Origin: Moraxellaceae bacterium
Lineage (GTDB): Bacteria; Pseudomonadota; Gammaproteobacteria; Pseudomonadales; Ketobacteraceae
Reading direction: 5' to 3'
Assembly (NCBI GenBank): GCA_002402125.1
Contig: NVVG01000023.1
Coordinates: 21,358 to 31,974, forward strand
Length of the DNA stretch: 10,617 bases
The notes beneath the pieces are model-generated. The model did no database searches and had not been told where the DNA came from. It was given only the letters and a program-made list of their open reading frames with translations. Numbering within the stretch: position 1 is the first letter of the stretch; every line of letters begins with the position of its first letter. The position numbers and the translations under genes are program-made. Shown here one piece after another: positions 1-7,210 of this stretch.

Positions 1-1569
1 GGTTATCTCCATATCGGTCACGCAAAGTCCATTTGTTTGAATTTTGGTTTAGCAAAAGAGTTTGATGGTCGTTGCAACCTACGCTTTGATGACACTAATC
101 CAGAAAAAGAAAGTGAAGAATATATTCAGGCCATTAAGCGTGACGTTGAGTGGTTGGGTTTTGAGTGGAATGGTGATATCCGCTATGCATCAAGTTATTT
201 TGAGCAGTTGCACGATTATGCGGTACAGCTTATAAAGCAAGGCCAGGCCTATGTGGAAAGCCTGTCGGCAAATGAGATTCGTGAATACCGTGGCAGTCTC
301 ACTGAGCCAGGAAAAAACAGCCCCTATCGAGATCGTGCGATTGAGGAGAATCTGGATCTGTTTCAGCGCATGCGGGCGGGGGAGTTTGATGAAGGTTCGT
401 TAGTGTTGCGGGCAAAAATTGATATGGCGTCTGGCAATATTAATATGCGAGACCCGGTGATTTACCGCATACGCAAAATTGACCATCATCAAACCGGTGA
501 TACTTGGTGCATTTATCCAATGTATGATTTTACCCATTGTATCTCTGATGCAATTGAGGGTATTACGCATTCGGTTTGTACCTTAGAGTTTGAAGCTCAC
601 CGGCCTCTCTATGACTGGGTTCTTGATGCCCTTGATACCCCGAGTCATCCGCAGCAAATAGAGTTTGCCCGCTTAAATCTCAACTACACCATTACCAGTA
701 AGCGTAAGCTTAAGTTGTTGGTGGATGAAGGTGTGGTCAGTGGTTGGGATGATCCAAGAATGCCCACTGTTGCTGGTTTGCGCCGTCGTGGTTACACCCC
801 CGCATCGATTCGAAACTTTTGTGAGATGATTGGCGTTACTAAAAGTGACGGTGTTGTGGATACGGGTATGCTTGAATTTAGTATTCGAGACGATCTCGAT
901 AAAAACGCTCCAAGAGCCATGTGTGTCATCAAACCGCTTAAAGTGGTGATTGAAAATAAACTTGAGTCTGAACTTGAAACCTTAGATGTCGCGGCTCACC
1001 CAAAGGATGAGACTATGGGGCGTCGTGAAATTCATTTCACTCGCGAGATATATATTGATGCTGCGGATTTTGCCGAAGTTCCGCCGCCTAAGTTTAAGCG
1101 CCTCATTGAGGGCGGTGAGGTCCGGTTGCGGGGAGCTTATGTCATTAAGTGTAATGAGGTGATCAAGGATGTTGCTGGAAATGTTGTTGAGCTGCGTTGT
1201 ACCTATGATGAGGATACGCTGGGTAAAAAGCCAGAAGGCCGCAAAGTTAAAGGGGTGGTTCACTGGGTATCTAAAGAGACATGCGTGGATGCGGAAGTCC
1301 GGTTGTATGATCGATTATTTACTCACGAAAGCCCAGACTCAAATAAAGATGGCACCTCGCCATTGGACCTGATTAATCCCGAGTCGTTGGTTGTTTATAC
1401 GGGTTGTAAAGCTGAGCCAGGTTTAATTAACGCGCAGGTGGGTAAGCCTTATCAGTTTGAGCGAGAAGGTTATTTTGTGTTGGATTCTGACGATGCTAGT
1501 GCGGATAAGCTGGTGTTTAATCGAACTGTGACGTTACGAGATAGCTGGGCCAAGATTGCGGGAAAATAA
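1..1569 (+). CDS. glnS: Glutaminyl-tRNA synthetase, 5'-truncated by the window edge
   Basis: Class I aminoacyl-tRNA synthetase that charges tRNA-Gln with glutamine in the cytoplasm, using ATP. The frame is open from base 1, so the gene enters from the left; TTG 37 is an internal codon, not the start. The HIGH signature is at fragment residues 4-7. In E. coli GlnRS (about 554 aa) it lies near residue 40, so roughly 35 N-terminal residues are missing. The catalytic domain follows ([24 protein letters not shown] block, [16 protein letters not shown]). The KMSKS-type loop reads ITSKRK at residues 231-236, with Thr where E. coli has Met. The C-terminal anticodon-binding beta-barrels end with [13 protein letters not shown], as in the family. 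Identity is very secure from long collinear resemblance to E. coli GlnRS. The gene ends about 20 bp before a strong hairpin terminator and converges with the leftward gene beyond it. Confidence 0.98.
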   Translation, partial: GYLHIGHAKSICLNFGLAKEFDGRCNLRFDDTNPEKESEEYIQAIKRDVEWLGFEWNGDIRYASSYFEQLHDYAVQLIKQGQAYVESLSANEIREYRGSLTEPGKNSPYRDRAIEENLDLFQRMRAGEFDEGSLVLRAKIDMASGNINMRDPVIYRIRKIDHHQTGDTWCIYPMYDFTHCISDAIEGITHSVCTLEFEAHRPLYDWVLDALDTPSHPQQIEFARLNLNYTITSKRKLKLLVDEGVVSGWDDPRMPTVAGLRRRGYTPASIRNFCEMIGVTKSDGVVDTGMLEFSIRDDLDKNAPRAMCVIKPLKVVIENKLESELETLDVAAHPKDETMGRREIHFTREIYIDAADFAEVPPPKFKRLIEGGEVRLRGAYVIKCNEVIKDVAGNVVELRCTYDEDTLGKKPEGRKVKGVVHWVSKETCVDAEVRLYDRLFTHESPDSNKDGTSPLDLINPESLVVYTGCKAEPGLINAQVGKPYQFEREGYFVLDSDDASADKLVFNRTVTLRDSWAKIAGK

Positions 1570-1591
1570 ATGTAACTAGGCAAGTATCAAC

Positions 1592-1631
1592 ACACCCTAA
1601 AAACCCTGTGTAAACAGGATTTTTAGGGTGT
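1592..1631. terminator. Bidirectional Rho-independent terminator between convergent genes
   Basis: An inverted repeat has arms 1592-1609 and 1614-1631, 18 bp each with one mismatch, around a 4-base loop (GTAA). The arms contain runs of A (left) and T (right), so transcripts in either direction form a long hairpin with an A/U-rich stem portion. It sits just after the glnS stop and overlaps the last codons and stop of the leftward gene at 1623-2099. It is therefore placed to end both transcripts. The arms are seen directly; termination is inferred. Confidence 0.85.
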
Positions 1632-2099
1632 ACGTAGGTCTTTTTCTATGCGTCGTATTACCTTCATTGAGCCTCTAAGGGATTCGTTATATTGTGTGCC
1701 GTCCGGCAGCTCAATGCTTAAGGTGGCTCCTTTTTTAAGGTCATCCCATTGCCGCCCGTCTAGTTCTATGCTGATGTAATTCTGATATTGATTTACCTTG
1801 CCGGTGCTGCGCCTTTCGATTTTATCGATGCGAATATAGGTGGGAACAAAGGAGTAATGTGGGTTAATTCGGTGCTTTTCTAAGGCCTTGGTGTGATCTG
1901 GGGTAAGCGGAATAATGAAATACCCCCAGATGCTATTTTTAGGCTTGATGATCTTTAATGTGACTTTTTTACTTGGTGAGATGGCGACGATTTTCCCATC
2001 CATTGTACCGGTTTGCCAGCGTGGGGCCGCCTGCGTCGGGGCTGCAAGCGTGATGTTAATTAGGCAAACGAATAACGCTAAGGATAGTAATTTGTTCAT
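1623..2099 (-). CDS. Small exported protein of unknown function
   Basis: A 158-residue protein that I do not recognise. It starts with a clear Sec signal peptide: MNK, a hydrophobic core through about residue 18, and a likely signal peptidase I site after TQA near residue 24. There is no lipobox, because the cysteine at residue 12 lies within the hydrophobic core. The mature part is about 130 residues, basic (many Lys/Arg), without cysteines or further membrane segments. Alternating hydrophobic/polar stretches suggest a beta-rich fold (VTLKIIKP, YFIIPLTP, YISIELDG, ATLSIELPDG). A periplasmic or secreted location is inferred. The ATG at 2099 is chosen because it gives a complete signal peptide; no good Shine-Dalgarno sequence precedes it. 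The gene is monocistronic, leftward and convergent with glnS, and its stop lies inside the shared terminator hairpin. That the ORF is real is likely, from the signal peptide plus the terminator placement. Confidence 0.8.
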   Translation of the reverse strand: MNKLLSLALFVCLINITLAAPTQAAPRWQTGTMDGKIVAISPSKKVTLKIIKPKNSIWGYFIIPLTPDHTKALEKHRINPHYSFVPTYIRIDKIERRSTGKVNQYQNYISIELDGRQWDDLKKGATLSIELPDGTQYNESLRGSMKVIRRIEKDLRTP

Positions 2100-2139
2100 G
2101 ATGTGTTTTATTGCAAAAAAGAAGTGACTGGAAGCCTAT

Positions 2140-2168
2140 AAAGTAGGGCGGATTGTCCCTAAGTGCAA
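2140..2168 (-). promoter_or_regulatory. Possible sigma-70 promoter for the leftward exported-protein gene
   Basis: On the minus strand, TTGCAC (2168-2163) is followed after 17 bp by TACTTT (2145-2140), about 40 bp before the ATG at 2099. The -35 is good, the -10 poor. Low confidence, based only on match and position. Confidence 0.25.
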
Positions 2169-2198
2169 TTAAATTTTTAAAACAGTGTGTCTATAACC

Positions 2199-2227
2199 TT
2201 GAACTTGAGTGAGTTTTCATTAATAAT
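2199..2227 (+). promoter_or_regulatory. Probable promoter of the 4.5S RNA gene
   Basis: TTGAAC at 2199-2204 and TAATAAT at 2221-2227 are separated by 16-17 bp. A GC-rich discriminator (CACGCTCC) follows, ending about 25 bp upstream of the mature RNA. This arrangement is typical of strong, growth-rate-regulated stable RNA promoters. The boxes are seen; stringent control is inferred from the discriminator. Confidence 0.6.
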
Positions 2228-2234
2228 CACGCTC

Positions 2235-2252
2235 CTTGCTTGAGAGAGCAAG
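2235..2252 (+). other. Leader hairpin of the 4.5S RNA precursor
   Basis: CTTGCT (2235-2240) and AGCAAG (2247-2252) form a perfect 6-bp stem with a 6-base loop in the predicted 5' leader of ffs. In E. coli the 4.5S leader is removed by RNase P. This hairpin lies just upstream of the mature 5' end and shares two bases (2251-2252) with the extended closing helix of the precursor, so the two structures may compete at their boundary. The pairing is seen; the role is inferred. Confidence 0.5.
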
Positions 2253-2258
2253 CGTTAT

Positions 2259-2371
2259 GGTGGCCCTATTGGTCCCCTCGCAATGATAGCTTGTGAACTC
2301 CGCCAGGCCCGGAAGGGAGCAACGGTAACAAGTGACTCGTGTGCCGGGGTGTGGCTTGTAGGGTCGCCTCC
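2259..2371 (+). ncRNA. ffs: 4.5S signal recognition particle RNA (bacterial small SRP RNA)
   Basis: RNA scaffold of the signal recognition particle. It binds Ffh and stimulates its GTPase with FtsY to deliver membrane proteins to the translocon. Recognition rests on the conserved apical domain: CAGGCCCGGAAGGGAGCAAC around 2294-2313, with the GGAA tetraloop and asymmetric A/C-rich loops, then GTGCCGGGGTG on the 3' side. Ends are set by alignment to E. coli 4.5S RNA (114 nt): GGTGGCCCTATTGGT at the 5' end and AGGGTCGCCTCC at the 3' end. The closing helix continues beyond the mature ends: 2251-2260 pairs perfectly with 2370-2379 (AGCGTTATGG/CCATAACGCT), probably part of the precursor. Mature ends are uncertain by a few bases. 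ffs lies upstream of dnaX here, an arrangement also known in other bacteria. Confidence 0.95.
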
Positions 2372-2379
2372 ATAACGCT

Positions 2380-2693
2380 CCTATTGTGTAACTATTCAGC
2401 TCACGCCCAGCTCTCGTCCATATAGACCATAACAGCGTTACAAAATGGTCATTTATATGGTTAAACTCCCATTTTGCGCCTTGTTCTGGCCGAATTTGAA
2501 CGCAATCTGAACAGTTACAGGGCCCGCTGAGATGATTATCTAAGTATCAATATTTGTAGTCTTTCAATTGGTTTCTGATATCCAACTCAATCCAACACCA
2601 AAATCATATATGGATAAAAGTCGTGGCACATTTGGCCAATGTCCTTTAACCTAGTCCAATGACCATAATTACTAGAAAAGTGAAGTTTTATCT
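2380..2693. other. Gene-free spacer between ffs and dnaX
   Basis: I find no convincing coding frame in these 314 bases. They contain an imperfect inverted repeat (2418-2460, listed separately). There is also a weak sigma-70-like pair: TTGTAG at 2554-2559, 16 bp, then TGATAT at 2576-2581, which could start the dnaX transcript. The start of dnaX is preceded only by a weak purine stretch (GAAAAGTGAAG, 2675-2685). I see no U-tract hairpin that would clearly terminate ffs. The spacer could hold the dnaX-operon promoter and leader; that is inference. Confidence 0.5.
2418..2460. repeat. Imperfect inverted repeat in the ffs-dnaX spacer
   Basis: CCATATAGACCAT (2418-2430) and ATGGTCATTTATATGG (2445-2460) can pair over CCATATA/TATATGG and ACCAT/ATGGT, or over GACCAT/ATGGTC. 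A few bases bulge on the right arm, and the loop is 14 bases. No U-tract follows, so it is not a typical intrinsic terminator. It could be a transcript hairpin at the 3' side of ffs or a protein-binding site. No regulator is assigned. Confidence 0.45.
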
Positions 2694-4697
2694 ATGAGTT
2701 ATCAGGTTCTTGCACGCAAATGGCGACCTAAAACATTTCGTGAAATGGTGGGGCAAACCCACGTATTAAAAGCACTGATTAATGCATTGGATCACGGGCG
2801 CTTGCACCATGCGTATTTGTTTACCGGAACCCGGGGGGTTGGTAAAACTACCATCGCCCGTATCTTGGCAAAATCACTCAATTGTGAAACCGGGGTTAGC
2901 TCTGAGCCTTGTGGTACCTGTGGGGCCTGTACTGAGATCAATGAAGGGCGTTTTATTGACTTGATTGAAGTTGACGCTGCCTCAAGAACCAAGGTCGAAG
3001 ATACTCGCGAGCTGCTTGATAATGTCCAATATGCACCGACTCGCGGGCGCTACAAAGTGTATTTAATTGATGAAGTGCACATGTTATCGGGACACAGCTT
3101 TAATGCCTTGCTGAAAACCTTAGAGGAGCCACCGCCCCACGTTAAATTTTTGTTGGCTACCACTGATCCGCAAAAACTTCCGGTTACCATTCTGTCTCGT
3201 TGTTTGCAATTTAGTCTGAAAGCAATGACACCGGATAAGATTGTTGGACACTTGCAGCATGTTTTAGCCGAAGAAATGGTGTCGTTTGAGGAACCTGCGT
3301 TATGGGCTCTTGGGCGTGCTGCCGATGGCAGTATGCGTGATGCAATGAGCCTGGCTGATCAGGCAATAGCGTTTGGCAATGGAAAAATAATTGAAGAAGA
3401 CGTGCAGTCAATGTTAGGTACCATTGATCGTGCGTATACCTATAAGTTGCTTGATGCCATTATTGCTGGTGATGGCCCTAATTTATTGGCTGTGGTTGCT
3501 TCTCTGGCGGAACAGTCCCCAGATTATATTGGCGTCTTAGCGGACTTGATTAGTGGTTTGCACAGCGTGGCAGTCGCTCAGGTTGTTCCAGACGCAGTAG
3601 ATAATAGTCAAGGCGATAAAGAAAAAATCATTGCTGTGGCGAGACAGTTAACGGCAGAAGATGTGCAATTGTATTATCAAATCGCATTACTTGGCCGTAA
3701 GGACCTGCCCTTAGCGCCAGACCCTCGTAGTGGTTTTGAGATGATTCTTCTACGTATGGTGCTGTTCCGTCCAGAAGGCATACTGCCGCCAACAAATACT
3801 CAAGGTGGGGCAAATGCTAACTTGGTTGGAGGGCCTCGGGGAGGCAATCAACCCGCTCAAAATAGCGGTGCACAATATTCTGCTCAGCACCCTACGCAAA
3901 ACCAACTTACACGACAAAATATGCCAGTAAATGGTGGTCAGTTTGCTGCAAATACCGCAACCAACACTTTTGCTAATAATGCTGCGAACACTTCCGCTGT
4001 GCCTTCAGTAACTGGCGCGGTAGGCGCCGTCAATAACCCTGCTAATCAAAGTCGTATGCAGCAAGCGCGTGCGGCATTGAATGGCACTGCGGTAACAGCG
4101 TCTCAGGCTGCAGTTTCCCCTGTGACGCCAGCTATGCCTGTAGCATCACCTATTAGCTCAGCCATTGAGGCAGAACCACAGGCGTCGAATGTAATCCCCA
4201 TTGGCGATGGCAATAGGAAGAGCTCTCAAGCCATGCCTGTCACTGACACAGCGTCAGCTGGGTTTGATAACGCGCCAGCTGCACCGGTGGTTGCTCTTAC
4301 ATCAATGCAGCAACCATACGGTGATTTTTGGGCTGATTTGTTAACCTCATTGGAACTCAATGGTAGTGTGCTAAATTTCGCTAGAAATTGTGGGCTAGAG
4401 TCGTCAGATAATGGACAATGGATATTAGCATTGGGGCCTAGGCATGAGTCTCTCTATAGAACCCACCATGTTGAGACTCTGGAAAAGGCAATAGCGGCTG
4501 TAAACGGCGAAAACATCACGATTACGCTTGAAATCAACGTTCCGTCTAAGGATACTCCCGATACCTTGGCGTCAAAAAGGCGGGCAAAGCGGTTAGAGAA
4601 TGCAGAGGTGTCACTTCATAGCGACCCTTTTGTGAAGTATTTATTGGAAAACTTTAACGGTGTCTTGGACAAAGACTCGATTAAACCATTGGATTAA
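2694..4697 (+). CDS. dnaX: DNA polymerase III tau subunit (DnaX clamp loader ATPase)
   Basis: AAA+ ATPase of the replicative clamp loader. It loads the beta clamp, and its C-terminal part couples two polymerase cores and the DnaB helicase at the fork. The length, 667 aa, is close to E. coli tau (643). Domain I carries Walker A GTRGVGKT (residues 45-52), four zinc cysteines C64, C73, C76 and C79 at the same positions as in E. coli, Walker B with DEVH (126-129), and sensor/arginine-finger SRC (168-170). Domains II-III run to about 365. Residues about 366-535 are a linker rich in Asn, Ala, Gln and Pro, of low complexity. The alpha-binding domain V follows (about 535-667). The E. coli frameshift heptamer AAAAAAG that makes gamma is absent from the linker. 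ATG 2694 matches the family N-terminus (MSYQVLARKWRP). It is followed 15 bp later by ybaB and then recR, a conserved replication/repair cluster. Confidence 0.98.
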   Translation: MSYQVLARKWRPKTFREMVGQTHVLKALINALDHGRLHHAYLFTGTRGVGKTTIARILAKSLNCETGVSSEPCGTCGACTEINEGRFIDLIEVDAASRTKVEDTRELLDNVQYAPTRGRYKVYLIDEVHMLSGHSFNALLKTLEEPPPHVKFLLATTDPQKLPVTILSRCLQFSLKAMTPDKIVGHLQHVLAEEMVSFEEPALWALGRAADGSMRDAMSLADQAIAFGNGKIIEEDVQSMLGTIDRAYTYKLLDAIIAGDGPNLLAVVASLAEQSPDYIGVLADLISGLHSVAVAQVVPDAVDNSQGDKEKIIAVARQLTAEDVQLYYQIALLGRKDLPLAPDPRSGFEMILLRMVLFRPEGILPPTNTQGGANANLVGGPRGGNQPAQNSGAQYSAQHPTQNQLTRQNMPVNGGQFAANTATNTFANNAANTSAVPSVTGAVGAVNNPANQSRMQQARAALNGTAVTASQAAVSPVTPAMPVASPISSAIEAEPQASNVIPIGDGNRKSSQAMPVTDTASAGFDNAPAAPVVALTSMQQPYGDFWADLLTSLELNGSVLNFARNCGLESSDNGQWILALGPRHESLYRTHHVETLEKAIAAVNGENITITLEINVPSKDTPDTLASKRRAKRLENAEVSLHSDPFVKYLLENFNGVLDKDSIKPLD

Positions 4698-4700
4698 TGT

Positions 4701-4707
4701 GAAGGTG
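4701..4707 (+). promoter_or_regulatory. Ribosome binding site of ybaB
   Basis: GAAGGTG lies 5 bases before ATG 4713, in the 15-bp gap after the dnaX stop. It supports both the chosen start and translation from a shared dnaX-ybaB message. Confidence 0.6.
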
Positions 4708-4712
4708 CGCTA

Positions 4713-5036
4713 ATGAAAGAACAACTTGGCGATTTAATGAAACAGGCTCAGAAAGTTCAAGAGCAGATGCAGGAGATGCAGCAAGATTTAGCGACAGCTG
4801 AAGTGACTGGAGAATCTGGCGCAGGCATGGTGAGTGTTGTGATGAATGGTCGTCACGATGTGAAACGTGTGCAGATTGAAGCGTCGCTGTTGAAAGAAAA
4901 TAAAGAGGTGCTTGAGGACCTTATTGCCGCGGCAGTGAACGATGCGGTAAGAAGGGTAGAGGAGCACCATAAAGAAAAGATGAGTACCATGTCCCAGGGC
5001 ATTGGTATGCCTGACGGCTTCAAAATGCCTTTTTAA
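4713..5036 (+). CDS. ybaB: YbaB/EbfC family nucleoid-associated protein
   Basis: Small dimeric DNA-binding protein of the YbaB/EbfC family. It is thought to act as a nucleoid-associated factor and is genetically tied to RecR/DnaX functions by its conserved position. The 107-aa length is normal for the family (E. coli YbaB is 109 aa). The N-terminal third is a Gln/Met/Glu-rich amphipathic helix (about residues 1-30, [17 protein letters not shown]). Next come the family's beta strands and conserved core ([25 protein letters not shown], written here only as landmarks [14 protein letters not shown]) and a C-terminal helix ending in [10 protein letters not shown], a typical YbaB tail. ATG 4713 has a clear Shine-Dalgarno sequence. 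The gene sits between dnaX and recR, as in many bacteria. Confidence 0.96.
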   Translation: MKEQLGDLMKQAQKVQEQMQEMQQDLATAEVTGESGAGMVSVVMNGRHDVKRVQIEASLLKENKEVLEDLIAAAVNDAVRRVEEHHKEKMSTMSQGIGMPDGFKMPF

Positions 5037-5055
5037 CCTGTAATACTATTTGCCG

Positions 5056-5655
5056 ATGATTTTTAGCCCAATATTAGAACAACTGATTCAATCGCTAACC
5101 GCGTTACCTGGGGTTGGCCCAAAATCTGCTCAGCGCATGGCTTTGCATCTGTTAGAACGAGATAAAGCCGGCGCTATGCGTATTGCCACCAATTTAGTAG
5201 CGGCGGTCGAGAATATTCAGAATTGCGAGCAATGCAGGATATTCTCTGAAGAACCTCTTTGTTCCATCTGTAAAAGTACTATTCGTGATAAATCTCTGAT
5301 GTGTGTCGTAGAAACCCCCGCAGACTTATTGGCGATTGAGATGTCAGGTTCTTTTCGCGGCTTGTATTTTGTTTTGATGGGGCACTTGTCCCCCATCGAC
5401 GGAGTTGGCCCAGATGAATTAGGTATTGATGTGCTAAAATCTCGACTCGAAAGCGGTGATGTTCAAGAATTGGTGTTAGCCACTGGCACTACGGTAGAGG
5501 GCGAGGCAACTGCGCACTTTATTGCCGAGTTGGCTCGTGCCAAGGGTGTAAAGGCTACACGGATTGCTCACGGTGTGCCAATGGGTGGAGAGCTTGAATA
5601 TGTCGATAGTAATACACTTCATTTGGCCTTTTCTAGTCGGCAGTTATTAGACTAA
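5056..5655 (+). CDS. recR: Recombination mediator RecR
   Basis: With RecO/RecF it loads RecA onto SSB-coated single-stranded gaps. 199 aa from ATG 5056, close to E. coli RecR (201). Order of domains: helix-hairpin-helix [12 protein letters not shown] (residues 17-28), C4 zinc finger C57, C60, C69 and C72, Toprim domain starting near residue 82 (CVVE with E86; [16 protein letters not shown]), and the C-terminal segment with [19 protein letters not shown] two codons upstream (5050) is possible. The ATG is preferred because [11 protein letters not shown] aligns with Pseudomonas-type RecR N-termini (MSFSPLI...). Neither start has a convincing Shine-Dalgarno sequence, so coupling to ybaB, whose stop is 19 bp upstream, is likely. 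Confidence 0.97.
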   Translation: MIFSPILEQLIQSLTALPGVGPKSAQRMALHLLERDKAGAMRIATNLVAAVENIQNCEQCRIFSEEPLCSICKSTIRDKSLMCVVETPADLLAIEMSGSFRGLYFVLMGHLSPIDGVGPDELGIDVLKSRLESGDVQELVLATGTTVEGEATAHFIAELARAKGVKATRIAHGVPMGGELEYVDSNTLHLAFSSRQLLD

Positions 5656-5710
5656 TTATTTTATATTCTTGAATCAGCCTGCTTCGGTCGCTGTTTCTTT
5701 GGACGCCCCT

Positions 5711-6850
5711 ATGGTTAATGATTTTCAATATTCATGGATAGATTCGGATTCGACACTTTTGGCAATGATCGAAACGTTGCGTAATGAGCCGCTGCTTGCG
5801 GTGGATACCGAGTTTATGAGAACGGATACTTTTTATCCCAAGGTTGCACTGATACAGATTGCATCTCCAGATAATATATATCTAGTGGATCCGGTCTCGC
5901 TAACATCACTGGATGCACTAAAATCACTGTTTTATTCGGAGCAGCTTGAGGCCTTAGTTTTACATTCGTGTTCTGAAGACTTGGAAGTGTTTAAAACTCT
6001 GTGGCAAGAGGTGCCCGGGAAGATTTTCGATACCCAAATTGCGGCGGCCTATCTTAACCTCGAACGTCAACCGAGCCTGCAAAAGTTACTTATGTTGTTG
6101 TTGGATATTGATCTACCAAAAGACGAAACACGTTCTAACTGGTTGCAACGGCCATTAACGGATAATCAAAAACGTTATGCGGCGCTGGATGTTGCCCATC
6201 TATTGACGGTGTATCGCACCTTATCGGATAGGCTTGAAATCGCAGGCCGCACGGAATGGGTTAATGAAGATTGTCAGATTCTATTGAAAAAATATTCAGC
6301 CAGTGTTGATTTTGATAATATTTATCGCTCTGTCGGTAGCGCGTGGAAGTTGCAGTCCCAGCAGTTGGCTGTATTGAAACTGTTAGCGGCATGGCGAGAT
6401 CGCACGGCAATGAAAAAGAACCGACCCAAAGGTCACGTGTTAAAAGATGCGGTTTTATATGATGTCGCAGAAAAAATGCCAAAAAATGTGAAGGATCTCG
6501 CTCGCTGTGATTCACTTTCCGTTGGCCAGCAAAAGCGGTTTGGTTCTGAGCTCATTGAGATGGTGCTTGAAGCCTGTGCGCTGGACTCGTCTCTTCATCC
6601 GGCGGTGCTTGATAAGCCTTTTTCACGTAGTCATAAAGTGTTGTCTAAAAAACTAAAAGCAGTTGTCGAACGTATTGCTGCTAGTGTCGATGTGCCTGCA
6701 GAGCGATTGGCAAGTCGGAAATTGTTGGAGCGTTATGCGGTCGAGAAACTGAATGGTCGGGCAGTACCCAGTGAGCTTATAGGGTGGCGGTTTGATGTGT
6801 TAGTTACTGAGCTGGATAAAGTTTTTGACGCTCACAATGAATCAGATTAA
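5711..6850 (+). CDS. rnd: Ribonuclease D
   Basis: 3'-5' exoribonuclease of the DEDDy group that trims the 3' ends of tRNA and other stable RNA precursors. Numbered from ATG 5711 (379 aa; E. coli RNase D is 375): Exo I DTEF with D32 and E34, Exo II SEDLEVF with D90, and Exo III Y156 and D160 (RYAALDVAHLL). All catalytic residues are present. An HRDC domain follows at about 210-290 (QQLAVLKLLAAWRD, RPKGHVLKD), and a second HRDC-like segment runs to the C-terminus. The reading frame continues upstream to a TTG at 5669 (393 aa), 13 bp after the recR stop. ATG 5711 is preferred because its N-terminus aligns with known RNase D proteins; ribosome binding sites are weak for both. It probably follows recR in the same transcript. 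Confidence 0.95.
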   Translation: MVNDFQYSWIDSDSTLLAMIETLRNEPLLAVDTEFMRTDTFYPKVALIQIASPDNIYLVDPVSLTSLDALKSLFYSEQLEALVLHSCSEDLEVFKTLWQEVPGKIFDTQIAAAYLNLERQPSLQKLLMLLLDIDLPKDETRSNWLQRPLTDNQKRYAALDVAHLLTVYRTLSDRLEIAGRTEWVNEDCQILLKKYSASVDFDNIYRSVGSAWKLQSQQLAVLKLLAAWRDRTAMKKNRPKGHVLKDAVLYDVAEKMPKNVKDLARCDSLSVGQQKRFGSELIEMVLEACALDSSLHPAVLDKPFSRSHKVLSKKLKAVVERIAASVDVPAERLASRKLLERYAVEKLNGRAVPSELIGWRFDVLVTELDKVFDAHNESD

Positions 6851-6877
6851 TGTTTGGGATTTTTCTGGTTTAATTTT

Positions 6878-6906
6878 TTGGCTTAGCTTTTCTGTCTTAA
6901 TAGCTA
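6878..6906 (+). promoter_or_regulatory. Possible promoter upstream of ycgL
   Basis: TTGGCT (6878-6883) and TAGCTA (6901-6906) are separated by 17 bp in the T-rich 72-bp gap between rnd and ycgL. The matches are moderate. It could start a separate ycgL-ycgN transcript; otherwise the genes are read from upstream. Confidence 0.25.
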
Positions 6907-6907
6907 T

Positions 6908-6914
6908 AGGTAGG
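6908..6914 (+). promoter_or_regulatory. Ribosome binding site deciding the ycgL start
   Basis: AGGTAGG is 8 bases before ATG 6923, only 2 bases before GTG 6917 and 14 before ATG 6929. The spacing favours 6923. Confidence 0.6.
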
Positions 6915-6922
6915 TTGTGATT

Positions 6923-7207
6923 ATGATTATGTGCTCTGTTTTTAAGAGTCAAAAGAAAGACGGGATGTACCTTTATGTCCGTAAAACCACCTCGAAGCAG
7001 GCGCTGTTCGATGGTGTACCTGAATTACTAATGGAGCGTTTTGGCACGCCCCAACACGCGTTAGACCTGTTGTTACGCAAGGATAAACCTTTGGTGGCGG
7101 CTGATGTGGTAAAAGTGATGAAGGAATTGGATGAGAAAGGTTTCTATTTACAATTGCCACCACAAAAAGAAGATTACCTGTTAGATTTATATAAGCCGGA
7201 CAATTAA
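6923..7207 (+). CDS. ycgL: YcgL family protein (UPF0745-type)
   Basis: Small protein of the gammaproteobacterial YcgL family, of unknown biochemical function. 94 aa from ATG 6923. Family landmarks are clear by comparison with E. coli YcgL: an N-terminal block ending in the strand YLYVRK, then VPELLMERFGTPQ, LVAADVVKVM, and the hallmark GFYLQLPPQKEDYLL near the C-terminus. The fold is a small alpha/beta domain without cysteine clusters or membrane segments. GTG 6917 and ATG 6929 are alternative starts; the Shine-Dalgarno spacing selects 6923. It lies downstream of rnd and 3 bp before ycgN. A role linked to RNA metabolism would be only a guess from this neighbourhood. Confidence 0.93.
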   Translation: MIMCSVFKSQKKDGMYLYVRKTTSKQALFDGVPELLMERFGTPQHALDLLLRKDKPLVAADVVKVMKELDEKGFYLQLPPQKEDYLLDLYKPDN

Positions 7208-7210
7208 CCT

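Noticed and set aside
982..1263. Minus-strand open frame inside glnS
   Set aside because: It is antisense to a highly conserved glnS region and has no recognisable protein features.
2629..2646. TGGCAC followed by TTGGCC upstream of dnaX, resembling a sigma-54 promoter
   Set aside because: The spacing between the GG and GC dinucleotides is 8 rather than 10 bases, and the -12 box is poor.
3615..3632. A-rich stretch GATAAAGAAAAAATC in dnaX, considered as a frameshift site
   Set aside because: In the reading frame it parses as GAA AAA ATC, which does not fit the X XXY YYZ heptamer. It lies in the domain III region, too early for a gamma-like product.
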